Origin: RGIG250 sp964540025
GTDB lineage: Bacteria > Bacillota > Negativicutes > Selenomonadales > Selenomonadaceae
DNA length: 5,945 nucleotides
Direction: 5' to 3'
Assembly: GCA_964540025.1 (NCBI GenBank)
Contig: CAZIKQ010000078.1
Location: 1-5,945, forward strand
This document shows, piece by piece, positions 1-5,775 of this stretch. Numbering within the stretch: position 1 is the first letter of the stretch; every line of letters begins with the position of its first letter. The notes under the pieces were generated by a model. The model did not search any database. It was given only the letters and a program-made list of their open reading frames with translations, and had not been told where the DNA came from. The position numbers and the translations under genes are program-made.

Positions 1-27
1 TACCTCAATGAGAGCCACAATTCATTG

Positions 28-70
28 CCTCCCCTGTAGGGGGAGGTGGCGGCGAAGCCGCCGGAGGGGT
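28..70 (-). repeat. Palindromic repeat unit A (inverted orientation)
   Basis: This unit has two hairpins side by side. The first is CCTCCCC (28-34) paired with GGGGAGG (40-46). The second is GGCGGC (48-53), loop GAA, GCCGCC (57-62), followed by GGAGGGGT (63-70). Read on the minus strand it is ACCCCTCC, then a hairpin with TTC loop, then a C-rich/G-rich hairpin. That is the layout of the units at 101-144, 1273-1317 and 5918-5945. It lies downstream of pncC, head to head with the next unit. It carries no T-tract, so it is not a standard terminator. Confidence 0.6.
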
Positions 71-100
71 AACGAGACTAGCCGAAGCATTGATTTTCTA

Positions 101-144
101 CACCCCCCAGTCGGCTACGCCGACAGCCCCCCTCAATGGGGGCC
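101..144 (+). repeat. Palindromic repeat unit B
   Basis: The unit begins CACCCCCCA, then GTCGGC (110-115), loop TAC, GCCGAC (119-124), then AGCCCCCC with a second stem CCCCC (128-132), loop TCAAT, GGGGG (138-142). It is the head-to-head partner of unit A, separated by about 30 bp. It ends ten bases before the pncC stop codon, so the pncC mRNA would carry both units in its 3' end. The first 16 bases of the window (CTCAATGAGAGCC region) resemble the tail of this unit and may be the end of a further, truncated copy. Confidence 0.6.
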
Positions 145-153
145 GATTGACAG

Positions 154-627
154 CTACAGCAGTTCCAGCAGTTTTTCGTACACCTCCGCCGCGTACAGCT
201 CCTTTATCTCCCGGCGGGTCATTCCCGCTACCTGGGCCCTGATACGGTAATCGTGAATATCTCCGCCGTCTATTATGCAGTAATACGCCTCCCCCGCCCT
301 GCTGCCCGCATTTTCCCTGTCCGTATTGCCCGTGGTGCCGGTAATCCCCACAGCAATATCCGCGCAGTACGTCTCCTGGGCCGCCGCGGCCATTTCCCGG
401 GCGCACTGGGCTGAATACACCCCGTACTCCTGAATGATAAAGGGAGAAACCCCCGCGGCCACCTTTGCCTCATTGGAGTAAGTAACGATGCTGCCCTTAA
501 AAACCGCGGAGACTCCCTCCGTATCCGTCAGCATTGACGCCAGCAGCCCGGCGGTACAGCTTTCCATAAAGGTTATGGTCTTTCCGGCGGCTATCAGCTT
601 TTCCGCGACCTGTTTTTCCCGCTTCAT
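154..627 (-). CDS. pncC: Nicotinamide-nucleotide amidohydrolase (CinA C-terminal domain, PncC family)
   Basis: Predicted cytoplasmic enzyme that deamidates nicotinamide mononucleotide to nicotinic acid mononucleotide plus ammonia, recycling pyridine nucleotides into NAD. The 157-residue product is a complete stand-alone CinA C-terminal domain without the N-terminal molybdopterin-like domain of full CinA. Visible motifs are ESCTAG (22-27, the usual place of the catalytic Ser in ESCTGG), VTYSNEAK (48-55, with conserved Tyr and Lys), and GITGTTGNT (94-102) in place of the commoner GIAGPGGGT. The frame opens at 678, but I chose the ATG at 627: AGAGAGG lies six bases upstream and the protein then starts where the family does. 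The 17 extra residues of the longer form look like leader translation. It follows the YgjP-like gene by 66 bp on the same strand and is probably co-transcribed. The family call is firm; the enzyme activity is inferred from homologues. Confidence 0.85.
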   Translation of the reverse strand: MKREKQVAEKLIAAGKTITFMESCTAGLLASMLTDTEGVSAVFKGSIVTYSNEAKVAAGVSPFIIQEYGVYSAQCAREMAAAAQETYCADIAVGITGTTGNTDRENAGSRAGEAYYCIIDGGDIHDYRIRAQVAGMTRREIKELYAAEVYEKLLELL

Positions 628-633
628 TGTCCG

Positions 634-640
634 CCTCTCT
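634..640 (-). promoter_or_regulatory. Ribosome binding site deciding the pncC start
   Basis: AGAGAGG on the minus strand, six bases before the ATG at 627. No comparable purine run precedes the upstream in-frame ATG at 678, so the shorter protein is preferred. Confidence 0.6.
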
Positions 641-693
641 TTCCCGGCAGGGAATTCTGTATCCAGCCTCTTATCCATAATTTCCGGTAAATT

Positions 694-1257
694 TTATTCT
701 CTTCGCCTCAGCATGATCTCCCTGCCCTTTTCCCTGAGCCATTTGTTCCACCGCCGGTATTCGGGATAAACTCTCAGAACGTGGCCGTAAAACCTTTCCG
801 AGTGGTTCATCTCCAGCCGGTGGCAAAGCTCGTGGACGACGATGGCGTCTATTACCTCCGGCGGGGTAAGCATCAGCAGGCAGTTAAAACTCAGATTTCC
901 CGCCCGGGAGCAGCTGCCCCACCGTTTTCTTTGGCACCGTATCGTAATCCGCCCGTAAGAAACCCCGAGGATTGCCGCATAATGCGCCGCCCGGGCGGGA
1001 ATATATTCTCCGGCTTCTTTCCTCAACCGGCGGATGTCCTCATCAGTAATGGGCGGGAGGCTCTCCACCCTTTCCCACTCCCTTAGGGCAATAGTGAGAT
1101 GCTTTTCGATCCAGTCCCGGTTCTCCTCAATTATTTCCCGGGCCCGCTTTTTCGTGGTTCTCAGAGGTACTCTAAGCCGGAGGATTCCTTCGCTGTTTAT
1201 TTCTATTCTTGATGTCCGCCGGTGGCTGCGGATGATTTCGCAGTTTATGTTTTCCAT
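694..1257 (-). CDS. YgjP-like (DUF45) zinc metallopeptidase
   Basis: Predicted cytoplasmic zinc metalloprotease of the YgjP/DUF45 family (M48-like gluzincin fold); its substrate is unknown. The 187-residue product shows the family pattern: an N-terminal beta-rich part starting with RSHRRTSRIEI (10-20) and a basic helical stretch ending in WIEKHL (49-54). The diagnostic RWGSC (112-116) follows, then HELCH (142-146), the HExxH zinc and catalytic site, with MNHS (150-153) supplying a further His near the site. Length is within the normal range and no signal peptide or membrane segment is visible. The ATG at 1257 has no good Shine-Dalgarno; the nearest purine run, AGGGTGA, is about 14 bases away. 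Still, the start fits the family N-terminus and no better codon exists. A repeat unit sits 16 bp upstream, in the likely leader. It heads a probable two-gene unit with pncC. Confidence 0.85.
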   Translation of the reverse strand: MENINCEIIRSHRRTSRIEINSEGILRLRVPLRTTKKRAREIIEENRDWIEKHLTIALREWERVESLPPITDEDIRRLRKEAGEYIPARAAHYAAILGVSYGRITIRCQRKRWGSCSRAGNLSFNCLLMLTPPEVIDAIVVHELCHRLEMNHSERFYGHVLRVYPEYRRWNKWLREKGREIMLRRRE

Positions 1258-1272
1258 ATTTTTTTAGATAGT

Positions 1273-1317
1273 CACCCTTCAGGCGGCTGCGCCGCCAGCT
1301 CTCCTATAGGGGCCTGG
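1273..1317 (+). repeat. Palindromic repeat unit C, in the leader of the metallopeptidase gene
   Basis: It begins CACCCTTCA, then GGCGGC (1282-1287), loop TGC, GCCGCC (1291-1296), then AGCTCTCCTATAGGGGCC with the palindrome CCTATAGG (1303-1310). The layout matches unit B: C-rich head, perfect 6-bp stem with a TNC loop, AGCTC, second C-rich/G-rich hairpin. Its position between the predicted promoter and the start codon means that the mRNA of the metallopeptidase gene would carry both hairpins. Confidence 0.6.
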
Positions 1318-1340
1318 TAGATAAATTAGATTGCCCCTAT

Positions 1341-1349
1341 ATTCTAGCA
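1341..1349 (-). promoter_or_regulatory. Possible extended -10 promoter for the metallopeptidase-pncC unit
   Basis: On the minus strand TGCTAGAAT gives an extended -10 (TGn) plus TAGAAT, one mismatch from TATAAT. No convincing -35 is seen at 17 bp, which extended -10 promoters can tolerate. Transcription would start near 1334 and give a leader of about 75 nt that contains repeat unit C. A second, weaker minus-strand candidate is TTGAAA (1644-1649) with an 18-bp spacer to TATAGC (1620-1625). Confidence 0.35.
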
Positions 1350-1461
1350 GATAGATAATGTAATTAAAACAGTCTGCTCAGACTTTTGTTTCAACCCTGA
1401 TAAACGATCAGATCATGTGGCAAAGAACTTTTATTATAGTTTTCCGGCCTCCGGTAAATTT

Positions 1462-1477
1462 TGTTTCATGTGAAACA
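1462..1477. promoter_or_regulatory. parS-like ParB binding site, copy 1
   Basis: TGTTTCATGTGAAACA: perfect 7-bp arms TGTTTCA/TGAAACA around a central TG. It differs from the widespread bacterial chromosomal parS consensus TGTTTCACGTGAAACA at one position (C to T in the centre). ParB/Spo0J loads at parS, spreads as a CTP-dependent clamp and recruits SMC for origin segregation. A second identical site lies 67 bp away. No parA or parB gene is in the window, which is common because parS sites are scattered around the origin. A regulator's operator is the main alternative. Confidence 0.65.
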
Positions 1478-1528
1478 ATTTGCCACCGACGATACTTTGA
1501 TCATGGAGGTGGCCCTCTCCGATAAATC

Positions 1529-1544
1529 TGTTTCATGTGAAACA
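1529..1544. promoter_or_regulatory. parS-like ParB binding site, copy 2
   Basis: Identical 16-mer to copy 1. The identity continues five bases downstream (ATTTG), and a similar TCCGRTAAAT precedes both, so the pair is embedded in a direct repeat of about 32 bp, suggesting local duplication of one site. Centre-to-centre distance is 67 bp. A lone half-site TGTTTCA at 1387-1393 has no partner arm. Confidence 0.65.
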
Positions 1545-1680
1545 ATTTGTGCCATATTCAACAGATAATGTCTGCCGGTTAAATTGATCAGCTTCACAGG
1601 TTATGTATACTAACACCAGGCTATATCAATCTATTAAATATCTTTTCAATAAAATACATCAGAAAAACCGAATAAATAAA

Positions 1681-1738
1681 AAAAGCGCGCCGGGAGGCCG
1701 GAGATTATTTTCCGGCCTCCCGGGCACGCTTTTCTTTT
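1681..1738 (-). terminator. Rho-independent terminator of the chemoreceptor gene, probably bidirectional
   Basis: A perfect 13-bp G+C-rich stem pairs 1690-1702 with 1711-1723 around an 8-base loop. After a small mismatch it extends with AAAAGCG/CGCTTTT. On the minus strand the stem is followed by a run of eight T, about 20 bases beyond the stop codon of the chemoreceptor. On the plus strand it is followed by TTTTCTTTTTC, so it could stop transcription from either side. Confidence 0.88.
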
Positions 1739-1759
1739 TCTTGATGTGAACTTTCGCAA

Positions 1760-3162
1760 TTATTCCACGCTTTTGCCTATTTCGTCAAGGCAGCCCTGCA
1801 CATCCTGGGATATATCCCTTACGCTGTCCGCCAGCTCCATCGCTTTTTTGGAATCATGATTCCTGTAGGCCTCAATAGCTTCAGCGCAGGTCCGGTGAAA
1901 TTCCGCGTGGCAGTCTTCAAGGTGGTGAAACAAGGGATGATTCCCAAACATCTGACGGCCCTGTCCGCTGCACCATTTACCCAGGCGACAGGCGCTGTGA
2001 TCCCGGACACTGCCGCTATCCAGGGACAGGTTGCCCCAGAGCATCTGATTTATCCGGGCCCGCCACAGCAGGTGGTCAGTCTTAGCCAGGTCGATGATTT
2101 CCCGGCTGCTGATGTCCAGATTTCTCCTGGCCAGCTCCGTCCGCATTTCGTCGTTGGTCTGAAGGGCCTCGTAAATGTAGCGGTTGCAGTCGTGGGTAGA
2201 CTGGTTCTGTTTGTGAACGTCCTCCAGGGTAGTCCGCAGGCTGGCGGTCATCTCCTCGAAGGCGGCGGACTGCTCCTGAGCCATTGGCGCCAGTATGCTG
2301 ACTGCCTCGCCGATACCGTCAAAGACCTTTGCCAGCTTCCGGGTATGGATACTCGCCTCGTTGACGGCGCGGGCGTTGTTCTTGAAGGCCTGATCCATAT
2401 TGGAAAATTCCCCGGTGATATGATTGGCGGCGTCGCTGATGGCCGTCAGCTGGCCCTTTATTTCCTGAACGGATTTTTTGACTGCTCCGCCAGCTTCCTG
2501 ACTTCCTCCGCCACCACGGCAAAGCCCCGGCCGTGCTCCCCGGCCCGGGCTGCTTCAATGGAGGCGTTCAGGGCCAAAAGGTTTGTCTGGTCGGCTATAC
2601 CCTTTACCGCCGCCACCAGCTCATTGATATGGCAGGTGGAGTCGTTAAGCTGGGTAACGCTGGTGTTCATGGTTTGGAGCCCCTGCTCCGCATTGGCGGT
2701 TTCGTCAGATACGGTGGCAATGCTTTTATCGGCCATGGTCATGGCGTCCTGACCGGCTTTTGTCTGGGTGGAGGTTTCGTTGGCCGTGCCGGCCAGATCG
2801 ATAATATCATTTGCCAGTGACTCGACGACTTTGTTCATTTCATCTATGCAGATGCCAACCCGCTCATTTCCCCGAACGATGGTATTCAGGGTATCGCTGA
2901 CCTCCGTTGATTCATAGACGGCTCTGTTAAGACCCAGCAATAACTGCCGCATATCCGCCCGCTGGCTGTCTATGAAATGACATATCTTCTGCACCAACTC
3001 CCGATATTCCTTTTGGACCGGAACAGGGGGCTCTGCCGACAACTCGCCATTGTTTATACGGTCGAGCCAGTTCATAACGACCTTATGGTCATTTTGAGCC
3101 GGACCGTTGTTTAATCCTTTCCCGACGGACTTATTGTCACTGCTTTTGCTGGAAAAGAACAT
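1760..3162 (-). pseudogene. Cytosolic methyl-accepting chemotaxis protein with CZB domain, frameshifted
   Basis: Chemoreceptor that would control the CheA/CheW kinase complex from the cytoplasm: no membrane segment or periplasmic domain is visible. Restoring one base gives 467 residues. These comprise a polar N-terminus, a helical linker, the conserved MCP signalling hairpin (about 184-228, with NLLALNASIEAARAGE and GRGFAVVAEEVRKLAEQS), a second helix, and a C-terminal CZB zinc-binding domain. CZB ligands by pattern are His364, Cys392 (in CRLGKW), His419 and His423. The break is at the T-run 2474-2479: the minus strand has six A where seven would continue SKKSVQEIKG. As written, translation runs SKNPFRK and stops at 2458. 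The rest of the frame is free of stops, so the lesion is recent, or is a sequencing error. Start: ATG at 3162 has AAGGG eight bases upstream; the in-frame ATG at 3183 has no ribosome site. A strong terminator follows. Neighbours do not indicate the ligand; CZB domains elsewhere sense zinc or oxidants. Confidence 0.85.
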
Positions 3163-3170
3163 GAGATTAT

Positions 3171-3175
3171 CCCTT
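3171..3175 (-). promoter_or_regulatory. Ribosome binding site deciding the chemoreceptor start
   Basis: AAGGG on the minus strand, eight bases before the ATG at 3162. The preceding in-frame ATG at 3183 has only a purine-poor leader, so the protein most likely begins MFFSSK. Confidence 0.5.
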
Positions 3176-3300
3176 ACTTTCATTTGTCAGAATTACTTGT
3201 GTCCCTATCGTCCAGAAAACAGCCTTGGCTGCTTTCCTTTCTTTCTAATGTAAATCCTCGTAAATAGAGCCTGTAAGAAAATCGTTAATCAACATCGGTG

Positions 3301-3459
3301 GTTAGCGACTGCCGAGTTCGACTAACTCACTTAATAAGTCCGAGTGAAACGATGGACGAATTTAGTAAGTGTCATGCATGCGACCTTAGCGATTGCCGAG
3401 CGTAGAGAAGGCAGAGCTTAGGGAGTCGCAAAGCAATGGCAGAGCTTAGAGAGTCGCAA
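3301..3459. repeat. Cluster of imperfect inverted and direct repeats
   Basis: Four elements lie end to end between the DUF362 gene and the chemoreceptor gene. First, 3301-3326 folds as GTTAG/CTAAC and contains TTAGCGACTGCCGAG, 14 of 15 bases like 3387-3401. Second, 3328-3371 pairs CACTTA with TAAGTG and GTCC (3338-3341) with GGAC (3354-3357). Third, 3379-3430 is closed by TGCGAC/GTCGCA and holds a 38-bp core (3385-3422) that recurs at 5815-5852 with 31 matches. Fourth, the right half of that element (3410-3431) is repeated at 3438-3459 with one mismatch in 22. No coding frame is credible here. The stems lack T-tracts, so they are not clear terminators of the DUF362 transcript. Confidence 0.6.
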
Positions 3460-3502
3460 GAACGTGTTTTCGGCAGACTTTATTTACGAGGTCAAATTTA
3501 TA

Positions 3503-4636
3503 TTACAGCTTCAGCTTTATCAATTCATACTGACGGGTCCCGGCTCCGATTTTTTCCGCGTGGGCCAGGCAGCTCTGCCATTCGGAATTGGGAGTAGTGT
3601 TGTGGAAATGGTCATGTCCCTTGCAGCCTTCCGGATCCTTCGCCAGATTTTTTGCCAGCTGGCCGCCAGGCAGCGGAGCGGAGGCGCAACAGAGGTCGGC
3701 GGCGGCCTGGTCGATGGCCACCATATCAGCTGAAGCCAGCATCCCAATATCCGGCAGGATGGGCACGTCGTTTTCCGCGTGGCAGTCGCAATTTGGCGAA
3801 ACGTCCACGATGAGGCTCAGGTGGAACTGGGGCCGGTTGTGAGTAAGGGCGGCGGCATATTCCGCCATGCGGATATTCATCCTCTCCACGCTGCTCCATT
3901 CCTGGGGTTCAATGGCGTCGGTGGGGCACAGTCCGAGACAGCGGCCGCAGCCTACGCATTTGTTTATATCAATGGTACTCTTGCGGTTGGTGATGGAGGG
4001 GGCTCCGTGGGCGCAGATAGACACGCATTTGCCGCAGCCTACGCACTTTTCCTGCTTTACTACCATCTTGCCGTTGCAGTGCATTTCCATTTTGCCGGCC
4101 CGGCTGCCGCCGCCCATGCCGATGTTCTTTATGGCGCCGCCGAAACCGGCCATTTCATGGCCTTTGAAGTGAGTAAGGGTAACGATGATATCGGCGTCGG
4201 CCAGGGCCCGGCCAACCTTCGCTTCCTTTACCAGTTCGCCGTTGGGAACGGGAAGAAAAGCTTCATCTGTGCCCTTCAGGCCATCGGCAATGATGGTATG
4301 ACAGCCGATAGTCAGAGGATTAAAGCCGTTTTCGTAGGCGGTATCAAGGTGTTCCAAGGCTTCCTTGCGGCTGCCCACGTACAGGGTATTGCAGTCGGTT
4401 ACGAAGGGCTTGCCGCCCTTTTCCCTGATGAGGTCAACTATCGCCTTTACATAGTTCGGCCGGAGAAAAGCAATATTTCCCCGCTCGCCGAAGTGCATTT
4501 TGATGGCGACGAATTTTCCCTTCATGTCAATATCCGCCAAGCCGGCTTTTTCCGCCAGCTTCTTCAATTTCAGAGGCAGCGGAGTCCCGCCGTAGCCGGT
4601 AACAAAATCGGTAAAATACACCTTTGATTTTTCCAT
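3503..4636 (-). CDS. DUF362 domain protein with two [4Fe-4S] ferredoxin motifs
   Basis: Uncharacterised iron-sulphur protein of the DUF362 type (the group often called Fe-S center protein). It is predicted to be soluble and to carry electrons through two [4Fe-4S] clusters; the reaction is unknown. The 377 residues show an N-terminal DUF362 part with KMHFGERGN (46-54) and THFKGHEMAGFGGAIKNIGMG (155-175). The bacterial ferredoxin insert has CVGCGKCVSIC (Cys198, 201, 204, 208) and CVGCGRCLGLCP (Cys227, 230, 233, 237). The DUF362 fold resumes after it, with NCDCHAENDVPILPDIG (282-298) and ASADMVAIDQA (301-311). Further cysteines (283, 285, 316, 317) could bind metal. Start: ATG at 4636 has AGGAGG (4645-4650) eight bases upstream, an almost ideal site. 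It lies 76 bp after pfkA on the same strand with no terminator between, so co-transcription is likely. Family firm, function open. Confidence 0.85.
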   Translation of the reverse strand: MEKSKVYFTDFVTGYGGTPLPLKLKKLAEKAGLADIDMKGKFVAIKMHFGERGNIAFLRPNYVKAIVDLIREKGGKPFVTDCNTLYVGSRKEALEHLDTAYENGFNPLTIGCHTIIADGLKGTDEAFLPVPNGELVKEAKVGRALADADIIVTLTHFKGHEMAGFGGAIKNIGMGGGSRAGKMEMHCNGKMVVKQEKCVGCGKCVSICAHGAPSITNRKSTIDINKCVGCGRCLGLCPTDAIEPQEWSSVERMNIRMAEYAAALTHNRPQFHLSLIVDVSPNCDCHAENDVPILPDIGMLASADMVAIDQAAADLCCASAPLPGGQLAKNLAKDPEGCKGHDHFHNTTPNSEWQSCLAHAEKIGAGTRQYELIKLKL

Positions 4637-4712
4637 GATACATACCTCCTGATTTTATGAGCTTCTGCTTCAATTAAAAGCTATCTCACGAGCTCCTTTA
4701 CAAGGAAATCAT

Positions 4713-5693
4713 TTACTGCAATACCCTGGCCAGCCTTACGTAATCCGGGTCCAGGGTTTTCTTGTTGTTTACCGCGTCGAAGAGGTCGATCTGCACCACA
4801 TGGCCCGCATTGAAGCCGTACACCACGTTTGAAATGCCGCAAATCAGGGCCAGGGCCGCCTTTTCCCCCAGCTGGCTGGCCTTGATCCGATCCTGAATGG
4901 TGGGAGAACCTCCCCGCTGAACGTGGCCGAGAACCGTCGGCCTGGTATCGATACCCGTTTCCTTTTGGATCTTTTCGGCGATGTCCACCGCCTTGCCGGC
5001 CCCCTCGGCCACCACGATCATGATGTAGCGCTTCCGGTTATTTTCATAGAGGTCCTTGATCTCTTTGATTATATCCTCCAAGTCGTAGTTTACTTCGGGG
5101 ACAAGGATGTACTCGGCGCCCCCGGCAATGCCGGTAACCATTGCCAGCCAGCCGCAGCGGCGGCCCATTACTTCCAGGACGGCGCAGCGGCGGTGGGCGC
5201 TGGCTGTATCCCGCAGTTTGTTGATGGCGTCGATGATGGTATTTGCCGCCGTATCGCAGCCGATAGTGTAATCAGAGCCCCAGACGTCATTGTCGATGGT
5301 GCCCGGCAGGCCCACGATGGATATGCCGTGTTCCTTGGCCAGGGCGGCGGCTCCCCGGAGGCTTCCGTCGCCGCCGATGACGCAGAGGCCGTTTATCTTC
5401 CGCTTTTTCAGGTTTTCATAGGCCTTTGTCCGCCCTTCCGGCGTCATAAATTCCTTGCTGCGGGCCGTTCCCAGAAACGTTCCCCCTCGCTGGATAATAT
5501 CGCTGACGCTCTTTCCGTTCAGCTGGACAATATCGTCCTCGATCATTCCCTTGAAGCCGTTGTTTATGCCGTAAACCTCTATCCCCTCATAGAGAGCGGT
5601 GCGGACGACGGCTCTGGCCGCCGCGTTCATGCCGGGGCTGTCCCCGCCGCTGGTCATAATAGCGATTGCCTTATTACTTACTTTCTCGCTCAT
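4713..5693 (-). CDS. pfkA: ATP-dependent 6-phosphofructokinase
   Basis: Catalyses ATP plus fructose 6-phosphate to fructose 1,6-bisphosphate, the committed step of glycolysis, in the cytoplasm, normally as a tetramer. At 326 residues it matches bacterial PfkA (about 320). Motifs in order: GGDSPGMN (16-23, ATP binding), GTARSKEF (75-82), IGGDGS (106-111), PGTIDND (130-136, with the catalytic Asp133), IGCDTA (144-149), VMGRRCGWLA (175-184) and HVQRGGSPTIQDR (257-269). Gly110 and Gly131 occupy the two positions that are Asp and Lys in pyrophosphate-dependent enzymes, so ATP should be the donor. The substrate and effector residues look intact. Start: ATG at 5693 has AAGGAG (5701-5706) seven bases upstream. 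It is first in a likely two-gene unit with the DUF362 protein. A TATAAA lies upstream, but I find no good -35, so the promoter is not called. Confidence 0.96.
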   Translation of the reverse strand: MSEKVSNKAIAIMTSGGDSPGMNAAARAVVRTALYEGIEVYGINNGFKGMIEDDIVQLNGKSVSDIIQRGGTFLGTARSKEFMTPEGRTKAYENLKKRKINGLCVIGGDGSLRGAAALAKEHGISIVGLPGTIDNDVWGSDYTIGCDTAANTIIDAINKLRDTASAHRRCAVLEVMGRRCGWLAMVTGIAGGAEYILVPEVNYDLEDIIKEIKDLYENNRKRYIMIVVAEGAGKAVDIAEKIQKETGIDTRPTVLGHVQRGGSPTIQDRIKASQLGEKAALALICGISNVVYGFNAGHVVQIDLFDAVNNKKTLDPDYVRLARVLQ

Positions 5694-5775
5694 TTTATCA
5701 CTCCTTATAACGATATTGTTTATAAAAATGCTCCAGGCATTTTCTTTCCTTAACGAAGCCTTCGTCTTTTACACT

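Larger units (their letters stand above)
1318..1680. other. A+T-rich intergenic region with parS-like sites
   Basis: About 360 bp with no credible gene on either strand. It separates the end of the chemoreceptor gene from the metallopeptidase gene. It holds two parS-like 16-mers, a GCCACC/GGTGGC inverted repeat between them (1482-1487 and 1508-1513), several TGATCA or GATCA words, and candidate promoters on both strands. On the plus strand, TTGATC (1584-1589), a 16-bp spacer and TATACT (1606-1611) could drive a short transcript ending at the hairpin at 1690-1723. No DnaA box of the TTATCCACA type is seen. Confidence 0.5.

Noticed and set aside
1450..1506. Twelve-codon minus-strand frame reading through the first parS-like site
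   Set aside because: Too short, no convincing ribosome site, and it overlaps the palindrome, which explains the sequence better.
1318..1680. Replication origin
   Set aside because: A+T-rich and with parS-like sites, but no DnaA boxes and no dnaA, dnaN or gidB neighbours.
1856..2752. Long plus-strand open frame opposite the chemoreceptor
   Set aside because: It is antisense to a clearly conserved MCP/CZB sequence, has no ribosome site or family resemblance, and is explained by the G+C-rich codon pattern of the real gene.
3220..3231. Small hairpin CAGCC/GGCTG in the chemoreceptor leader followed by TTTT on the minus strand
   Set aside because: Five-bp stem with a two-base loop is too weak to call a terminator or attenuator.
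3410..3459. CRISPR-like pair of 22-bp repeats with a short spacer
   Set aside because: Only two copies with a 6-bp gap between them, part of a hairpin family; no further repeats and no cas genes.
3779..4627. Plus-strand 282-residue frame opposite the DUF362 gene
   Set aside because: Antisense shadow, Ala/Val/Gly-rich, no motif; the minus strand has two perfect ferredoxin motifs.
4680..4698. AAGGAG followed by a GTG-AGA-TAG mini-frame between pfkA and the DUF362 gene
   Set aside because: A two-codon frame is likely to be chance; the real start of the next gene has its own AGGAGG.
4923..5753. Plus-strand 276-residue frame opposite pfkA
   Set aside because: Shadow of pfkA: all PFK motifs read on the minus strand and the antisense product shows no recognisable domain.
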